A DNA stretch of 36,628 nt from Planctomycetota bacterium (GCA_021785435.1 JAJYFE010000032.1:1-36628), one strand, 5' to 3'. Positions 1 to 8,550 are shown, counted from the stretch's first letter. A program made the numbers and translations. Notes: generated from the letters alone by a model not told the origin.

Positions 1-310
1 GTTGGTGCCGCAATTGCAACCCGAGCCGATCGCAGAAAGCGACAATTTGTCCCGGCACCAGGGGACAGTGATCCGCCAGCTGATCGAGGCGGCCGGATGC
101 CGGCTGTGGCTACGGCCGCCGTATTCGCCGGACCGGAATCCCATCAAGAAGATGTGGTCCAGAATCAAGGCGTTCCTGCGTGCGGCCAATTGACACTGGA
201 CGACCACGCGGCTGTTTCGTGGTGCAGTGTCTCGATGTCGCCGAAGCGCCTGCTGGCCACGCATTGCCGTGTGAGAGAACAGAGTTCATTAGTTGCACTG
301 GCTGTTCATC
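1..310 (+). pseudogene. IS630-family transposase, C-terminal fragment (cut by window edge)
   Basis: The reading frame is open from the window edge to a stop at 193. It carries the end of an IS630 DDE domain: DNLSRHQG, then LRPPYSPDRNP and MWSRIKAFLRAA. The family normally reads NPIE here, the Glu being the third catalytic acid; this copy reads NPIKK, so that acid is a Lys. After 193, weak similarity to the family's C-terminal tail seems to continue in other frames to about 310, where a palindromic repeat begins. The lost catalytic Glu and early stop argue for a dead copy. The N-terminal part lies outside the window, so I cannot tell whether this belongs with the IS630 fragment on the opposite strand at 324-620. 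Confidence 0.75.
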
Positions 311-323
311 CGTACATATCTAG

Positions 324-339
324 GAGTCGCTATGGCGAC
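324..339. repeat. Short palindromic repeat (GAGTCGC-TATG-GCGAC form)
   Basis: GTCGC-TATG-GCGAC dyad, preceded by GA. It lies where the opposite-strand IS630 N-terminal fragment loses similarity (after YAQPYDAAKPVC) and about where the plus-strand IS630 C-terminal fragment fades. The same form recurs at 898-913, 945-958 (TACG loop) and, with the last base changed, at 11192. Confidence 0.8.
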
Positions 340-620
340 AGACCGGCTTGGCCGCATCATATGGTTGCGCGTAGGTATCGAGCACTTTCTCTATGCCGGC
401 GATAAACTCCGCATCGGTCTCCGGGGAAATGGCCCCATATCCGATCTTTCGATTCGTTACGCCGTTTTTTTAGCGTCCGCCGCACCGTCTCATGGCTGAT
501 CGTTTCTACGATCCCCAATTCCACCACCCGACGGGCCAGTAAACGCGGGTTCCAGTTGGCATACCCGGGAGGCGGTGGCCTCCCAGGCGGGTCGCTATAA
601 CCTGCGCTTCTCGCCTTGTT
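324..620 (-). pseudogene. IS630-family transposase, N-terminal fragment
   Basis: On the minus strand the region encodes GYANWNPRLLARRVVELG followed by ISHETVRRTLKK. This is the winged-helix part at the start of many IS630 transposases (the consensus resembles WTLRLLADRLVELG and SHETVRRTLKK). A shift of frame then gives SPETDAEFIAGIEKV and LDTYAQPYDAAKPVC, the linker before the DDE domain, and similarity ends in the palindromic repeat at 324-339. The catalytic domain is absent. A short GC-rich palindrome-like stretch interrupts the region at about 570-590. The upstream edge meets the 30-base repeat at 611-640 that also ends the neighbouring IS1634 remnant. Non-functional remnant. Confidence 0.7.
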
Positions 621-640
621 GAGTCGCCTCCTTCGGCGAC
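611..640 (-). repeat. 30-base palindromic element, copy A
   Basis: Read on the minus strand this copy differs by one base (A for G) from the copy at 35881-35910. It has the palindromic core GTCGCC...GGCGAC and a 12-base tail. In the frame of the adjoining IS1634 remnant it encodes VAEGGDSTRR, the same peptide as the right-hand copy. It marks the junction between the IS1634 C-terminus and the IS630 N-terminus. Confidence 0.85.
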
Positions 641-897
641 CTGCACGATTTTGTAGGACAGCATGATCACCAGGGCATGGCCCCGCGTGCGGCTGGCCAG
701 ACGCACATGCACCGGGCGCATCTCCAGCTGCATAGTCCCGCCGTAGCGGATCTTCGATTTGCCGGTTCGGAACACCCACTCCACCAGGGCCAGGTCCTTG
801 TAGCGGGCGTGGACATCTTGGGCGTGGAGCTGGGCTGGGGTCAGGTCGGTCTGGAGGACATAGCAGCCGTCGAGCTATTGCTGGTCGGCCAGTCTGG

Positions 898-958
898 GAG
901 TCGCTATGGCGACCGAAGGTCACCGCGCCGCCGCAGATCCGGGTGTCGCTACGGCGAC
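898..958. repeat. Two short palindromic repeats inside the IS1634 remnant
   Basis: GAGTCGCTATGGCGAC at 898-913 and GTCGCTACGGCGAC at 945-958. Both are dyads with a four-base loop, the same form as 324-339. The transposase similarity leaves its previous frame close to this pair. Confidence 0.75.
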
Positions 959-1229
959 CGCGATCGACGACCTTACGGATCTGGCTGGCCATCGTCGCGG
1001 GGTCCTGGGTGTTGCCGGCGAAGGCCCCGATGGACAGCGGCTGGTCTTGGGCGTTGCACAGCAGCCCGATGACGCTCTGCCGTTGGCCCTTTTTGCCGTC
1101 GCGGTGATAGCCGAAGGCGGCCAGTTCATTGCAGACCCCTTCGAGATAACTGCTGGTGACATCGTAGAGGAAAAGTCCCGTCCCATCCCTTGGCCCCGAT
1201 GTAGCGAATAGCCGATCCTCAATGTGGCG

Positions 1230-1347
1230 GTCGCCACGGCGACTCGAGATTGGCGTACAGATCATCCTCGTTGAAGCGCTCCAGGCCGAGAATGTCACAG
1301 GTCGCCGAAGGAGGCGACTCGACAAAGCCTGGTCGCCAGGGGGCGAC
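1230..1347. repeat. Cluster of three palindromic repeats inside the IS1634 remnant
   Basis: GTCGCCACGGCGACTC at 1230-1245, GTCGCCGAAGGAGGCGACTC at 1301-1320 (copy B of the 30-base element, matching over its first 25 or so bases), and GTCGCCAGGGGGCGAC at 1332-1347. The transposase similarity jumps over them: residues corresponding to AGVAPWRPG and FVESPPSAT separate two recognisable transposase pieces. Confidence 0.8.
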
Positions 1348-2033
1348 GCCAGCGGCGTGGCTGGCCGCCAGGCGCACCGGCGAGAGCCGGGAGCCTGGAT
1401 CGACCCACGCGGGCAAGGATCTGCCAGAGCGCCAACTTACCCTGGCGGGTCGAACCCAAGGCCGCCTGGTCTCCGTAGGCGACTCGCCCCGGCGAGAGAC
1501 CCAACGGTCGGGCCAGATCATAGACGGCCCAGACGGCGCCGACGGATGGTCCCTGCCGCAGGGTGACATCTTCGCGCCGCGATAACAGAGTCGTCAGGTC
1601 GTTTTAGTGTCGCAGCGCCAGGCGGATGGCTTGGATTTCCAGGGGTGAGCAATGGGACAAATTGGCCATAGTTCGGTGCCGGATTTTGCCGTCCTGGCGA
1701 TAGAAATCGCGTAGCAGGTAGTGAACGTAGGGGCCGGAATGACTTTCATCCCCATGCATCGTGACCACAGCATAACCACAATAAATCCAAAAGCAGGAGC
1801 AATATGGAATATTATAAATTATATTAGTGGCTACACGCAAACACAAAAAACACACGTCACGCGTTGTTAGTAAACGAGATGCACTAAACCGCCGTTGGAA
1901 CATCCGCTACAACGCTCCGAAGCCCATTTGAAGCCGGCCTCCTTTTCACCTTGCCTTGGCCTGAGTGTATCCACCTTAGCGGCCGGGCGATCCGCCAGAG
2001 CAGCGCTGGCACATTATACCGGATTTCGATAAG

Positions 2034-2106
2034 TGGAGACGACCGGGATCGAACCGGCAACCCCTGCCTTGCAAAGGCAGTGCTCTCCCAATTGAGCTAC
2101 GTCCCC
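2034..2106 (-). tRNA. tRNA-Ala (anticodon UGC)
   Basis: A 73-base cloverleaf on the minus strand. The acceptor arm GGGGACG pairs with CGTCTCC and includes the G3:U70 wobble that is the alanine identity element; the discriminator base is A73. The D-arm is GCTC/GAGC, the anticodon stem CTGCC/GGCAG, and the anticodon loop TTTGCAA gives UGC. The T-loop is TTCGATC. CCA is not encoded (the next bases are CTT). Confidence 0.97.
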
Positions 2107-2283
2107 ATCTCGGCCAAGCCGACATAGAGCAGGAGAATTTTGAGCAGGCGATCAGGAGCGCAAATAAGGCTGGGGCGGAAGAGCTAACTATTCCCGTTTG
2201 GCTCGCATCCTCTGGCAGTCTTCTGTGCACCTGTTCGACTGTTCCGTCTCAACGCAATCGAGACCGGGCAGGTGATTTACCGT

Positions 2284-2829
2284 TTACTTCCTTTCCACCG
2301 GCGCATCCACCGGCTGGGGACCGTACGACCACAAACCCCGCCGAAATACCAGCCGATCCAGCGATATCATCCCCGGCCCCGCCAGTAGCACCAATGCGGC
2401 CATCGCGATCAATGCCACATTGAAATCATAGCCGCCAAATCCTTCGGAACGGTAGATCCACAAAGCGACAATCATGTCCACGATAATCGGAATGCTTATC
2501 ACCCGTGCCAGCAGTCCTACCAGAAGCAAGATACCCCCGAAAAATTCCGTGCACGCGGATAAAGCCGCCCACACCAGCGGCGAAAACAGAACGGCGTGCG
2601 CCCCGCTGGCGATGGGCGCCGACGTCGGAGTCGTAGGCAACAGCGGCGGCACCGTGAACATGGATCTGGCGAACGCATGAAGACCCCGGCCACCGAACAG
2701 ACCGAACAAATGCTGGCCACCGTAATAAATAAAAATGGCCCCCAAGGCCAGGCGGACCAGCAGCAGCCCCAGGCTGGTCGCAAACCCGCAGTTCCCCGCA
2801 TTTTTATCAGTGGTGAAACAACAGACCAT
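2284..2829 (-). CDS. DoxX family integral membrane protein
   Basis: The 181-residue product has about four hydrophobic segments. The first is LLLVRLALGAIFIYYGG, followed by GLFGGRGL; the others include FFGGILLLVGLLARV, IIVDMIVALWIY and NVALIAMAALVLLAGPG. The pattern G-x-x-F-x-x-x-G-x-x-x-L and the GLLAR motif before the third helix are typical of DoxX/YphA-like membrane proteins, whose biochemical role is poorly settled; some act in redox or quinone-linked processes. AGGAGC about eight bases before the ATG supports this start. The stretch between helices 1 and 2 (TVPPLLPTTPTSAPIASG) is longer than usual. It stands alone on this strand next to the tRNA, with no operon partner. Confidence 0.85.
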   Translation of the reverse strand: MVCCFTTDKNAGNCGFATSLGLLLVRLALGAIFIYYGGQHLFGLFGGRGLHAFARSMFTVPPLLPTTPTSAPIASGAHAVLFSPLVWAALSACTEFFGGILLLVGLLARVISIPIIVDMIVALWIYRSEGFGGYDFNVALIAMAALVLLAGPGMISLDRLVFRRGLWSYGPQPVDAPVERK

Positions 2830-2927
2830 AACGCAGCTCCTTTCACATCCTGCCTATGCCCGAAATTGTACCATGGATCAGAGTGATCCGCAGTCAATAC
2901 TGACTTGGCCGTTCTGTCGGGGGTGCA

Positions 2928-2961
2928 GGACAGATGTGGCGCGGCAGCGCCAAGTCTGTCC
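2928..2961. repeat. Imperfect inverted repeat / hairpin
   Basis: Arms GGACAGATGTGGCGC and GCGCCAAGTCTGTCC match at 13 of 15 positions around a GGCA loop. It lies about 100 bases upstream of the start of the leftward DoxX gene. It could be a REP-like element or part of a leader; nothing else identifies it. Confidence 0.6.
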
Positions 2962-3534
2962 CACACTCTTCTGTATCACAATCCTTCAAAATCTTTGCGC
3001 CATGCGAAGATTTTGGTTCGTCATCCGGGCAGCAGGTTCGGCGGCGGACCGCTACCCCCGGCAGAGTCCGCCGAAGGTCGCCGTGGGCGACTAAACTACT
3101 CTGCCTCCGTGTGGACCGGGGGCTATTTATTTGGTGGCGGCTCTGCCGCGCCGGGAAGATACCCAGTCCGGCCACCCGCACCAGCCACCGCCGCATCGGC
3201 GTCATCCCCGCGCGATCCCTACGGCCCTTGGATTTGGCTCATATGAAAACCTCTGGCGGCACTTCAGCCGTCGGGGTTGTTGCCATACGTACGGAAAAAC
3301 CTTAAAATAAACAATTCCACAGCGGGTCGCCAAAGGGCGCCCCAAGGACCGTGGCCGAAAGGAAGTTTCACGTGCTACAGCCAGAGCTCGCGAGCTTAAA
3401 CCATGCGGCGGCATAGGTTGCGCAGAATGGCGTTGCCGTCCGCAGCCTTGGCCCGGCGTGAGGCGTTGTCGGCGCGGCCGCCGCACCGCGGGGTGTGTCA
3501 TCTTCCAGGCGGAAAGCTTTCCCCCTGATTAGGA

Positions 3535-3557
3535 GTCACACCCTCCGGCGGTGTGAC
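3535..3557. other. Perfect 8-bp hairpin upstream of nusA
   Basis: GTCACACC, loop CTCCGGC, GGTGTGAC. It is followed 21 bases later by a second hairpin, GAGCC-AAAA-GGCTC (3579-3592). No T-tract follows either one, so simple Rho-independent termination is unlikely. The position upstream of nusA is compatible with a leader structure. Confidence 0.45.
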
Positions 3558-3769
3558 CGTTGTGCATGAACCCCAGGGGAGCCAAAAGGCTCTACCCGCC
3601 GACGGCCCAGTTGTATCCGTAGCCTTCTGTTTCACCACGGCCGGGGCGCATAGGTTTTAGGGAATAATAGAGAATCGGTTGGAGGCGTTGGGTTTTGGGA
3701 ACGCCGATGAAACTAAACGAAGGAAAAAAGCTGCTAGCTGAACGCTAACGGTGACCATAGGCGGAGTTT

Positions 3770-5227
3770 ATGAATCAAGATTTGCTGCGGATAGTGGATT
3801 CCATCGCCCGCGATAAGAATATCGAAAAGGAAGCGGTGTTTCTGGATATTGAGGCGTCCCTGCTCTCCGCAGCGCGCAAGTTCTACGGAGAGACCGAAGA
3901 CGTTTTATGCACCATCGACCGGATGAGCGGCGAGATCGCGGTGCGCAAAAATGGCACGTTGATCGACTACCGGGAATTTGGCCGCATCGCCGCTCAGACG
4001 GCTAAGCAGGTGCTTATCCAAAAACTCCGGGAAGATGAACGGGGGAGTATTTACGAAGAATTCAGTGAACGGAAGGGGCAGATTATCACTGGCACGGTCA
4101 GCCGGACCGATGGGCCGGTGCTGACCGTAAACCTCGGCCGTTGCGAGGCTATCATGCCGCGCAGCGAGCAAATCCCGGGCGAAACCCACCATATCGGCGA
4201 GCGGCTGCGCTGCCTGATTCTGGATGTTCGGGACCTGGGCAACCAAGTCAAAATTATCCTTTCCCGAGGCCACCCCGATTTCATCCGCCGCCTGTTCGAA
4301 CTGGAAGTCCCGGAAGTCCAGGAAAAAATCATCGAAATCAAGACGCTGGCCCGCGAGGCCGGTTATCGTACCAAGTTGGCGGTTTCATCCATCGACACGA
4401 AGGTCGACTGCGTGGGAGCTTGCGTGGGGGTTCGCGGCAGCCGCATCAAGAATATCGTGGACGAGTTGGGCGGTGAAAAAATCGACATTGTCCGCTGGAA
4501 TGAGTCCTCCCAGGTGTTGATCACCAATGCCTTAAAGCCCGCGGAAATCGTCGAAATATCGCTGAATTTTGAACTCAATCGCGCCACGGTGGTGGTCAAG
4601 GAGGACCAACTGTCCCTGGCCATCGGCAAGCGCGGACAAAATGTGCGTTTGGCCGCCCGTCTGACCGGATGGGATATCGACATCCTTACGCCCGAAGAAT
4701 ACAGCAAAGGCCTGGACGATCTGGAAAAAGCGATGCGCACGCTCGAAGGCGTGGACGATAAATTCCTGGATCGCCTGGTGGCACTGGGCATTATCAATCT
4801 GCTCGATCTCGAAGAGGTCGGCACGGAGCCGTTGATTAAAGAACTGGAGTTGCCGCCGGAACTGGCGGAAAAAATGCTCTCCACCGCCCGCGAGGCGGCC
4901 AAACGGGTCGCCGAGGAAGATGCGGCCCGCAAGGCCGCGGAAGAGGCCGCCGCGGCCCAAAAGGCCCAAGCCGATGCGGCGGCGGCTGCGGAAGCCGCCA
5001 AACTGGCCGAGGCCCAGGCGGCCGCGGCCCCGCCCGAGACTGCCGGCAGCGACGCCGCGGAAACCGCCGCCGACATTGCGCCGGCCGCTGTCGCGGCACC
5101 CGGCGCAACGGAAAGCGGGGCAGCAGCGCTGGCCCGCGGCGAAACGCCGCCAGCCGCCGGAGACTCCGGCGCCCAGTCGCCGGCGACCGGGCCAACGCTT
5201 GCGACCAGCGGCGCGGGGAGCGCCTAG
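3770..5227 (+). CDS. nusA: Transcription termination/antitermination factor NusA
   Basis: NusA binds RNA polymerase and nascent RNA and modulates pausing, termination and antitermination. The 485-residue product shows the family order: N-terminal polymerase-binding domain (1-100), S1 domain (about 103-168, starting GQIITGTVSRTD), KH1 (around GVRGSRIKNIVDEL, 220-233), KH2 (AIGKRGQNVRLAARLTG, 284-300), and a helix-hairpin-helix-like segment (about 330-378, FLDRLVALGI...LLDLEEVG). Residues 381-485 are a low-complexity Ala/Glu/Lys then Ala/Pro/Gly tail not needed for the core. GGCGGAG five bases before the ATG supports the start. It heads the nusA-infB block; rimP, the usual upstream partner, is absent. 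Confidence 0.97.
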   Translation: MNQDLLRIVDSIARDKNIEKEAVFLDIEASLLSAARKFYGETEDVLCTIDRMSGEIAVRKNGTLIDYREFGRIAAQTAKQVLIQKLREDERGSIYEEFSERKGQIITGTVSRTDGPVLTVNLGRCEAIMPRSEQIPGETHHIGERLRCLILDVRDLGNQVKIILSRGHPDFIRRLFELEVPEVQEKIIEIKTLAREAGYRTKLAVSSIDTKVDCVGACVGVRGSRIKNIVDELGGEKIDIVRWNESSQVLITNALKPAEIVEISLNFELNRATVVVKEDQLSLAIGKRGQNVRLAARLTGWDIDILTPEEYSKGLDDLEKAMRTLEGVDDKFLDRLVALGIINLLDLEEVGTEPLIKELELPPELAEKMLSTAREAAKRVAEEDAARKAAEEAAAAQKAQADAAAAAEAAKLAEAQAAAAPPETAGSDAAETAADIAPAAVAAPGATESGAAALARGETPPAAGDSGAQSPATGPTLATSGAGSA

Positions 5228-5249
5228 TCGCCGAGATTGGCGATCGGGC

Positions 5250-5271
5250 ATGCCGCGCTGCAGCGCGGCAT
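5250..5271. repeat. Perfect 22-base palindrome between nusA and infB
   Basis: ATGCCGCGCTG followed immediately by its reverse complement. It sits just after a loose GTCGCC...GGCGAT dyad that begins at the nusA stop, and before a smaller CCTCTT/AAGAGG stem (5273-5304). The strong structure in the 139-base nusA-infB gap could act in mRNA processing or partial termination, or be a mobile repeat; there is no T-tract. Confidence 0.65.
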
Positions 5272-5366
5272 ACCTCTTCGTTCGAATGTGTGGCCATAAG
5301 AGGATAGGGCTGCCAAGTAGGACTGAATACTGAAAGCTCGCGGCTTTCGCCGCGCGGGAGTGTTCG

Positions 5367-8174
5367 TTGCGCACACTGAAGGTTCATCAAATTGCCAAGA
5401 AACTTGGCGTCGAAAGCCAAGCGATCATCGCCAAGTGCCAAGCGGAAGAAATCCCCAACATCAAGGACCGCTTAAGCGTGGTCAGCGCCGGTCTGGCCGC
5501 CACCATTGAGGAATGGTTCAGCAGCTCCGGCCCGAAGAACGCAGTGGAAACCACCGCCCACGTGGACTTGGCCACAGTGGCACGTCGTCGCCCCGTCCGT
5601 CCCAAAACGGCCCGCACCGCCCGACCGAAAAAAGGCGCCGCGGCCGCACCCGCCGCCGCAGCCAAACCGCCGGAAATCTCCGCGTCGCCGGTGGCTCCGC
5701 CTTCCGTCGCCCCCACGGCAACCGTCTCCGCGGCGCCCGCTGGTCCGCCCGCGGTGGAAGCGCCTCCGGTGGCTGCCGCTAGGGCGGCGCCCCCTCCCAC
5801 GGTCAGCGCCGAGGCTCCGCCGGCGGTGGCTGCCCCTTCCGCCGGACGCCTGGACAAACCTTCGGCTCCCGCGCCTGAAATCCCCGTCAAGCCGGTGCGG
5901 CCGGTGGCGCCGATTGCACCGCGCGGCGTGCCGAATGTGGTGCCGCGGCCAAAGATCACGCCGGTCGGGCCGAAGAACATACCGGCGCCGGCCCGGCTGC
6001 AGGGACCGAAACTGGTGCGGATAGAACATCCGGAGCCTCTCGCCGCACCGCGTTCGCGCCTTCGCCCCGCTGTCGCGGCGGACCTTTCCGCGCCGGCACG
6101 ACCCGGAACCGCGGCCGGTGCCGCGGCGCCCCACCGTGGTCGAGGCCGCCTCCCGGGCCGGACGGAAGAAGAGGAAGAGGGCCGCTCGCCGCGCCGCAAA
6201 GGCGCCGCCACCCGGCGGCCGACCGGCCGCAGCGCCGACGCGGGCATAGACCTGATTCGCGAATGGCGTGAAGCCGATCTGGCGGATCGCGCCGAACGGC
6301 TTGCGTCCGCCACCGGCGGCATGTTGCGTGAGCGCCGGCGGGAAATCAGCAAATCACAACAACGCCATCTGCAACCGCACGGACCCGTGGCGCGCCCGAC
6401 GCGCATCGACGTCACGCCGCCCCTCACGGTGCGCCAGCTTTCGGAGGCGATGGGCGTGAAGACCGGCGAGTTGCTCAAAAAGTTGATGGGCCAGGGTGTC
6501 ATGCTCACGGTGAATCAAACGCTGGAGGCTTCCACCGCCCAGATGCTGGCTATGGACTTCGGTGTCGAACTGAATGTCAAACAGCGGGAATCCCTGTATG
6601 CGGCTCTGGCGCGGGAATTTAGCGAACGCGAACCACAGGCCCCGCAAACGCTACGCCCCCCCGTGGTCACCGTGCTCGGACACGTCGATCACGGCAAGAC
6701 CAGCCTGCTAGATAAAATCCGCTCCGCCCATGTGGCCGCCGGTGAGGCCGGCGGGATCACCCAGCACATCGGGGCTTACACCGTGGCGCTGCCCGGCTCC
6801 GATGGCAAGATCAAACGCGTCACCTTCCTGGACACGCCGGGCCACCAGGCCTTCACGGCCATGCGCGCCCGCGGGGCGAATATGACGGACGTGGTGTTGT
6901 TGGTAGTCGCCGCCGACGACGGGGTCATGCCGCAGACGGTGGAGTCCATCAACCACGCCAAAGCGGCCCAGGTGCCGATCGTCGTGGCCTTGAACAAAAT
7001 AGACAAGCCGGAAGCCAACCCCAATAAGGTGCTCGGCCAGTTGGCCGAACACGGCTTAAATCCCGTCGAATGGGGCGGGGATGTGGAAGTGGTGCGCACC
7101 AGTGCCACGACCGGCCAGGGCGTACGCGAACTGATTGAATATCTCGACTATGTATCCACCCTGCGTAACCTGACCGCAGCGGCCGATCAGCCGGCGCGCG
7201 GCACCGTGATCGAAGCGTTTCTGGATCCCCTCCGAGGCGTCGTGGCGCGGGTCATGGTGCAGAATGGAACCTTGCGGCCCGGAGACATCCTCGTCTGCGG
7301 ACCGGCATCCGGTCGCGTGCGTCTGCTGCTGGACGATCAGGGTGCCGCCATCACCGAAGCCTCCCCCGCCACCGCGGTGGAAGTCATCGGCTTGGACGAG
7401 GTGCCGGCCGGGGGTGATTCTTTCTTCGTGGTCACCACTCTGGCCCGCGCCAAAACCGTCGCCGAGGAACGCGCCCGCAGTAATCGCGAATCGGAAATCG
7501 CGCAGCGCGGCAAGGTGACCCTGGAGAACCTTTTCGACACTATTAAACGCGGCCGCATCAAAGAATTGAATATGATTCTAAAGGCCGACGTGCAAGGCTC
7601 CGTCGATGTGCTCCGTCGCACCATGACCGAAGAGCTTTCCCAGGAGGTGCAAGTCCGGCTTCTGCACGCCGCCGTCGGCGGTATTACCGAAAGTGACGTG
7701 CTGCTCGCGGAAGCCTCCGGCGCGATTATCGTGGGCTTTGGCGTGGCGCCGGAAGAAGCCGCCCGGCGCTTAGCCGAGCGGTGCGGCGTGGAAATCCGCC
7801 TCTACCGCATTATTTATGAAATTGTCGAGGACATCCGTAAGGCCCTCACCGGAATGTTGGCCCCGGAAAAACGCGAGCAGGTGCTCGGCCATGCCGAGGT
7901 CCGCCAGATCATCCGGATCAGCCGGGTGGGCAATGTCGGCGGCTGCCTGGTCAGCGACGGCGTGCTGCAACGCCAGAATAAGTTCCGCCTGATCCGCGAC
8001 GGCGTCGTCGTCACGGACAATCTGTCCCTGGAATCGCTGAAGCGCTTCAAGGAAGACGTGCGCGAAGTCCGCGGCGGTCTGGAATGCGGCGTGAAACTGG
8101 CCGGTTACGATGACCTTAAACTCGGCGACCGCCTGGAGGCCTATAAAACCGTGGATGTGGCCAGGACCCTGTAG
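5367..8174 (+). CDS. infB: Translation initiation factor IF-2
   Basis: GTPase that brings initiator tRNA to the 30S subunit and promotes subunit joining. The 935-residue product begins with an IF2 N-terminal helix domain (RTLKVHQIAKKLGV), followed by a long Ala/Pro-rich linker (about 75-290), a second IF2 N domain (about 350-405, LTVRQLSEAMGV) and the G domain: G1 GHVDHGKT (438-445), G2 GGITQHIG, G3 DTPGH (489-493), G4 NKID (543-546) and SAT as G5. Domains II, III and IV follow. The start is TTG, chosen because GGGAG lies just upstream and the IF2 N domain begins there. It is part of the nusA block. Confidence 0.97.
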   Translation: MRTLKVHQIAKKLGVESQAIIAKCQAEEIPNIKDRLSVVSAGLAATIEEWFSSSGPKNAVETTAHVDLATVARRRPVRPKTARTARPKKGAAAAPAAAAKPPEISASPVAPPSVAPTATVSAAPAGPPAVEAPPVAAARAAPPPTVSAEAPPAVAAPSAGRLDKPSAPAPEIPVKPVRPVAPIAPRGVPNVVPRPKITPVGPKNIPAPARLQGPKLVRIEHPEPLAAPRSRLRPAVAADLSAPARPGTAAGAAAPHRGRGRLPGRTEEEEEGRSPRRKGAATRRPTGRSADAGIDLIREWREADLADRAERLASATGGMLRERRREISKSQQRHLQPHGPVARPTRIDVTPPLTVRQLSEAMGVKTGELLKKLMGQGVMLTVNQTLEASTAQMLAMDFGVELNVKQRESLYAALAREFSEREPQAPQTLRPPVVTVLGHVDHGKTSLLDKIRSAHVAAGEAGGITQHIGAYTVALPGSDGKIKRVTFLDTPGHQAFTAMRARGANMTDVVLLVVAADDGVMPQTVESINHAKAAQVPIVVALNKIDKPEANPNKVLGQLAEHGLNPVEWGGDVEVVRTSATTGQGVRELIEYLDYVSTLRNLTAAADQPARGTVIEAFLDPLRGVVARVMVQNGTLRPGDILVCGPASGRVRLLLDDQGAAITEASPATAVEVIGLDEVPAGGDSFFVVTTLARAKTVAEERARSNRESEIAQRGKVTLENLFDTIKRGRIKELNMILKADVQGSVDVLRRTMTEELSQEVQVRLLHAAVGGITESDVLLAEASGAIIVGFGVAPEEAARRLAERCGVEIRLYRIIYEIVEDIRKALTGMLAPEKREQVLGHAEVRQIIRISRVGNVGGCLVSDGVLQRQNKFRLIRDGVVVTDNLSLESLKRFKEDVREVRGGLECGVKLAGYDDLKLGDRLEAYKTVDVARTL

Positions 8175-8184
8175 TGATTCTGCA

Positions 8185-8242
8185 TTTTTGATTTTCGAGT
8201 TTCGTGTTCATCCTGGCCCGGGCGCGAATCGAAAATCGAAAA
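8185..8242. repeat. Imperfect inverted repeat after infB
   Basis: TTTTTGATTTTCGAGTTTCG pairs imperfectly with the A-rich arm at 8225-8242 (CGAATCGAAAATCGAAAA). It lies between the infB stop and the DUF503 start and is conspicuously A+T-rich against its neighbours. It may be a weak terminator or RNA-processing site; the next gene starts 22 bases later. Confidence 0.5.
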
Positions 8243-8263
8243 TTGGCAATAGCGATTCGGGCC

Positions 8264-8545
8264 ATGAAGGTCGGCATTCTCCAGGTGGATTTGCAGGTGG
8301 GCGACGCCCTTACCGTCCGGGATAAACGGCGGATCGTCAAATCCCTGCGGGATCGCTGGCGGCATCGCCACAATGTCTCGGTAGCCGAGGTGGAGTTTCT
8401 GGAGCACCCGCGCCAGGCCCGGCTGGGGGTCGCTATGGTCGGTTTGGAGCGACGGCAGTTGGAAAGCGCGCTGGCCGGCTTGGTCGAATGCCTGCGGCGG
8501 GAACCGCGCCTGGAGTTGCTGGATTTTCAACTGGAGATTATCTAA
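8264..8545 (+). CDS. DUF503 family protein (YlxP-like)
   Basis: The 93-residue product starts MKVGILQVDLQVGDALTVRD and continues KRRIVKSLRDRWRHRHNVSVAEVE. These match the DUF503/YlxP family: a ferredoxin-like fold of about 95 residues with a conserved LK/DKR and NVSVAE segment. Members lie between infB and rbfA in many bacteria, and a role tied to ribosome assembly or initiation has been suggested, but the biochemistry is not settled. I chose the ATG at 8264 because the conserved N-terminus begins there; the longer frame upstream runs through the inverted repeat. Only a weak ribosome-binding site is visible. Confidence 0.92.
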   Translation: MKVGILQVDLQVGDALTVRDKRRIVKSLRDRWRHRHNVSVAEVEFLEHPRQARLGVAMVGLERRQLESALAGLVECLRREPRLELLDFQLEII

Positions 8546-8550
8546 GTGGG

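Larger units (their letters stand above)
641..1759 (-). pseudogene. IS1634-type (IS4 superfamily) transposase remnant
   Basis: Pieces of one transposase run in order on the minus strand across several frames. From the N-terminus: SGPYVHYLLRDFYRQDGK and TMANLSHCSPLEIQAIR; an in-frame TAA at about 1606; QGKLALWQILAR; GLERFNEDDLYANL; then LFLYDVTSSYLEG with AAFGYHRDGKKGQRQ, the catalytic-core region; LSIGAFAGNTQDP; and finally RPVHVRLASRTRGHALV with MLSYKIVQ. These are hallmarks of the IS1634 type. At least three frame changes and one stop make it inactive. Several disruptions coincide with palindromic repeats (1471-1500, 1301-1347, 1230-1245, 898-958), suggesting that repeat insertion contributed to decay. 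The last recognisable residues abut the repeat at 611-640. Confidence 0.8.
2830..3769. other. Gene-free region upstream of nusA with several hairpins
   Basis: No protein-coding signal is convincing here. The region holds the inverted repeat at 2928-2961; palindromic repeats of the GTCGCC...GGCGAC family at 3077-3091 (GTCGCCGTGGGCGAC) and, degenerate, at 3326-3341; a 12-base palindrome GGAAAGCTTTCC at 3511-3522; and two adjacent hairpins at 3535-3557 (GTCACACC/GGTGTGAC, perfect 8 bp) and 3579-3592 (GAGCC-AAAA-GGCTC). These end about 175 bases before the nusA start. They may form a structured nusA leader or an unrelated small RNA. I looked for tmRNA, RNase P and SRP RNA signatures and found none. 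No rimP gene precedes nusA. Confidence 0.5.

Noticed and set aside
357..1325. A single 322-codon minus-strand gene.
   Set aside because: It joins pieces of an IS1634 and an IS630 transposase in one accidental frame; neither is complete, and the middle is out of frame with the transposase similarity.
898..1347. A CRISPR array formed by the repeated GTCGCC...GGCGAC units.
   Set aside because: Units differ in length and sequence, spacing is irregular, they lie within transposase remnants and no cas gene is nearby.
3340..3660. A tmRNA or other universal structural RNA upstream of nusA.
   Set aside because: No tag-like frame ending in Ala-rich residues, no tRNA-like 3' end with a T-loop, and no RNase P or SRP signature motifs.
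5387..6508. A long open frame on the minus strand opposite infB (373 codons), and similar long frames opposite nusA.
   Set aside because: The composition mirrors the Ala/Pro-rich repeats of IF-2 and NusA, no motif or ribosome-binding site is present, and the plus-strand proteins are certain.
8425..8442. GGGTCGCTATGGTCGG in DUF503 as another palindromic repeat copy.
   Set aside because: It lacks the closing arm and encodes a conserved-looking part of the protein, so the resemblance is probably chance.
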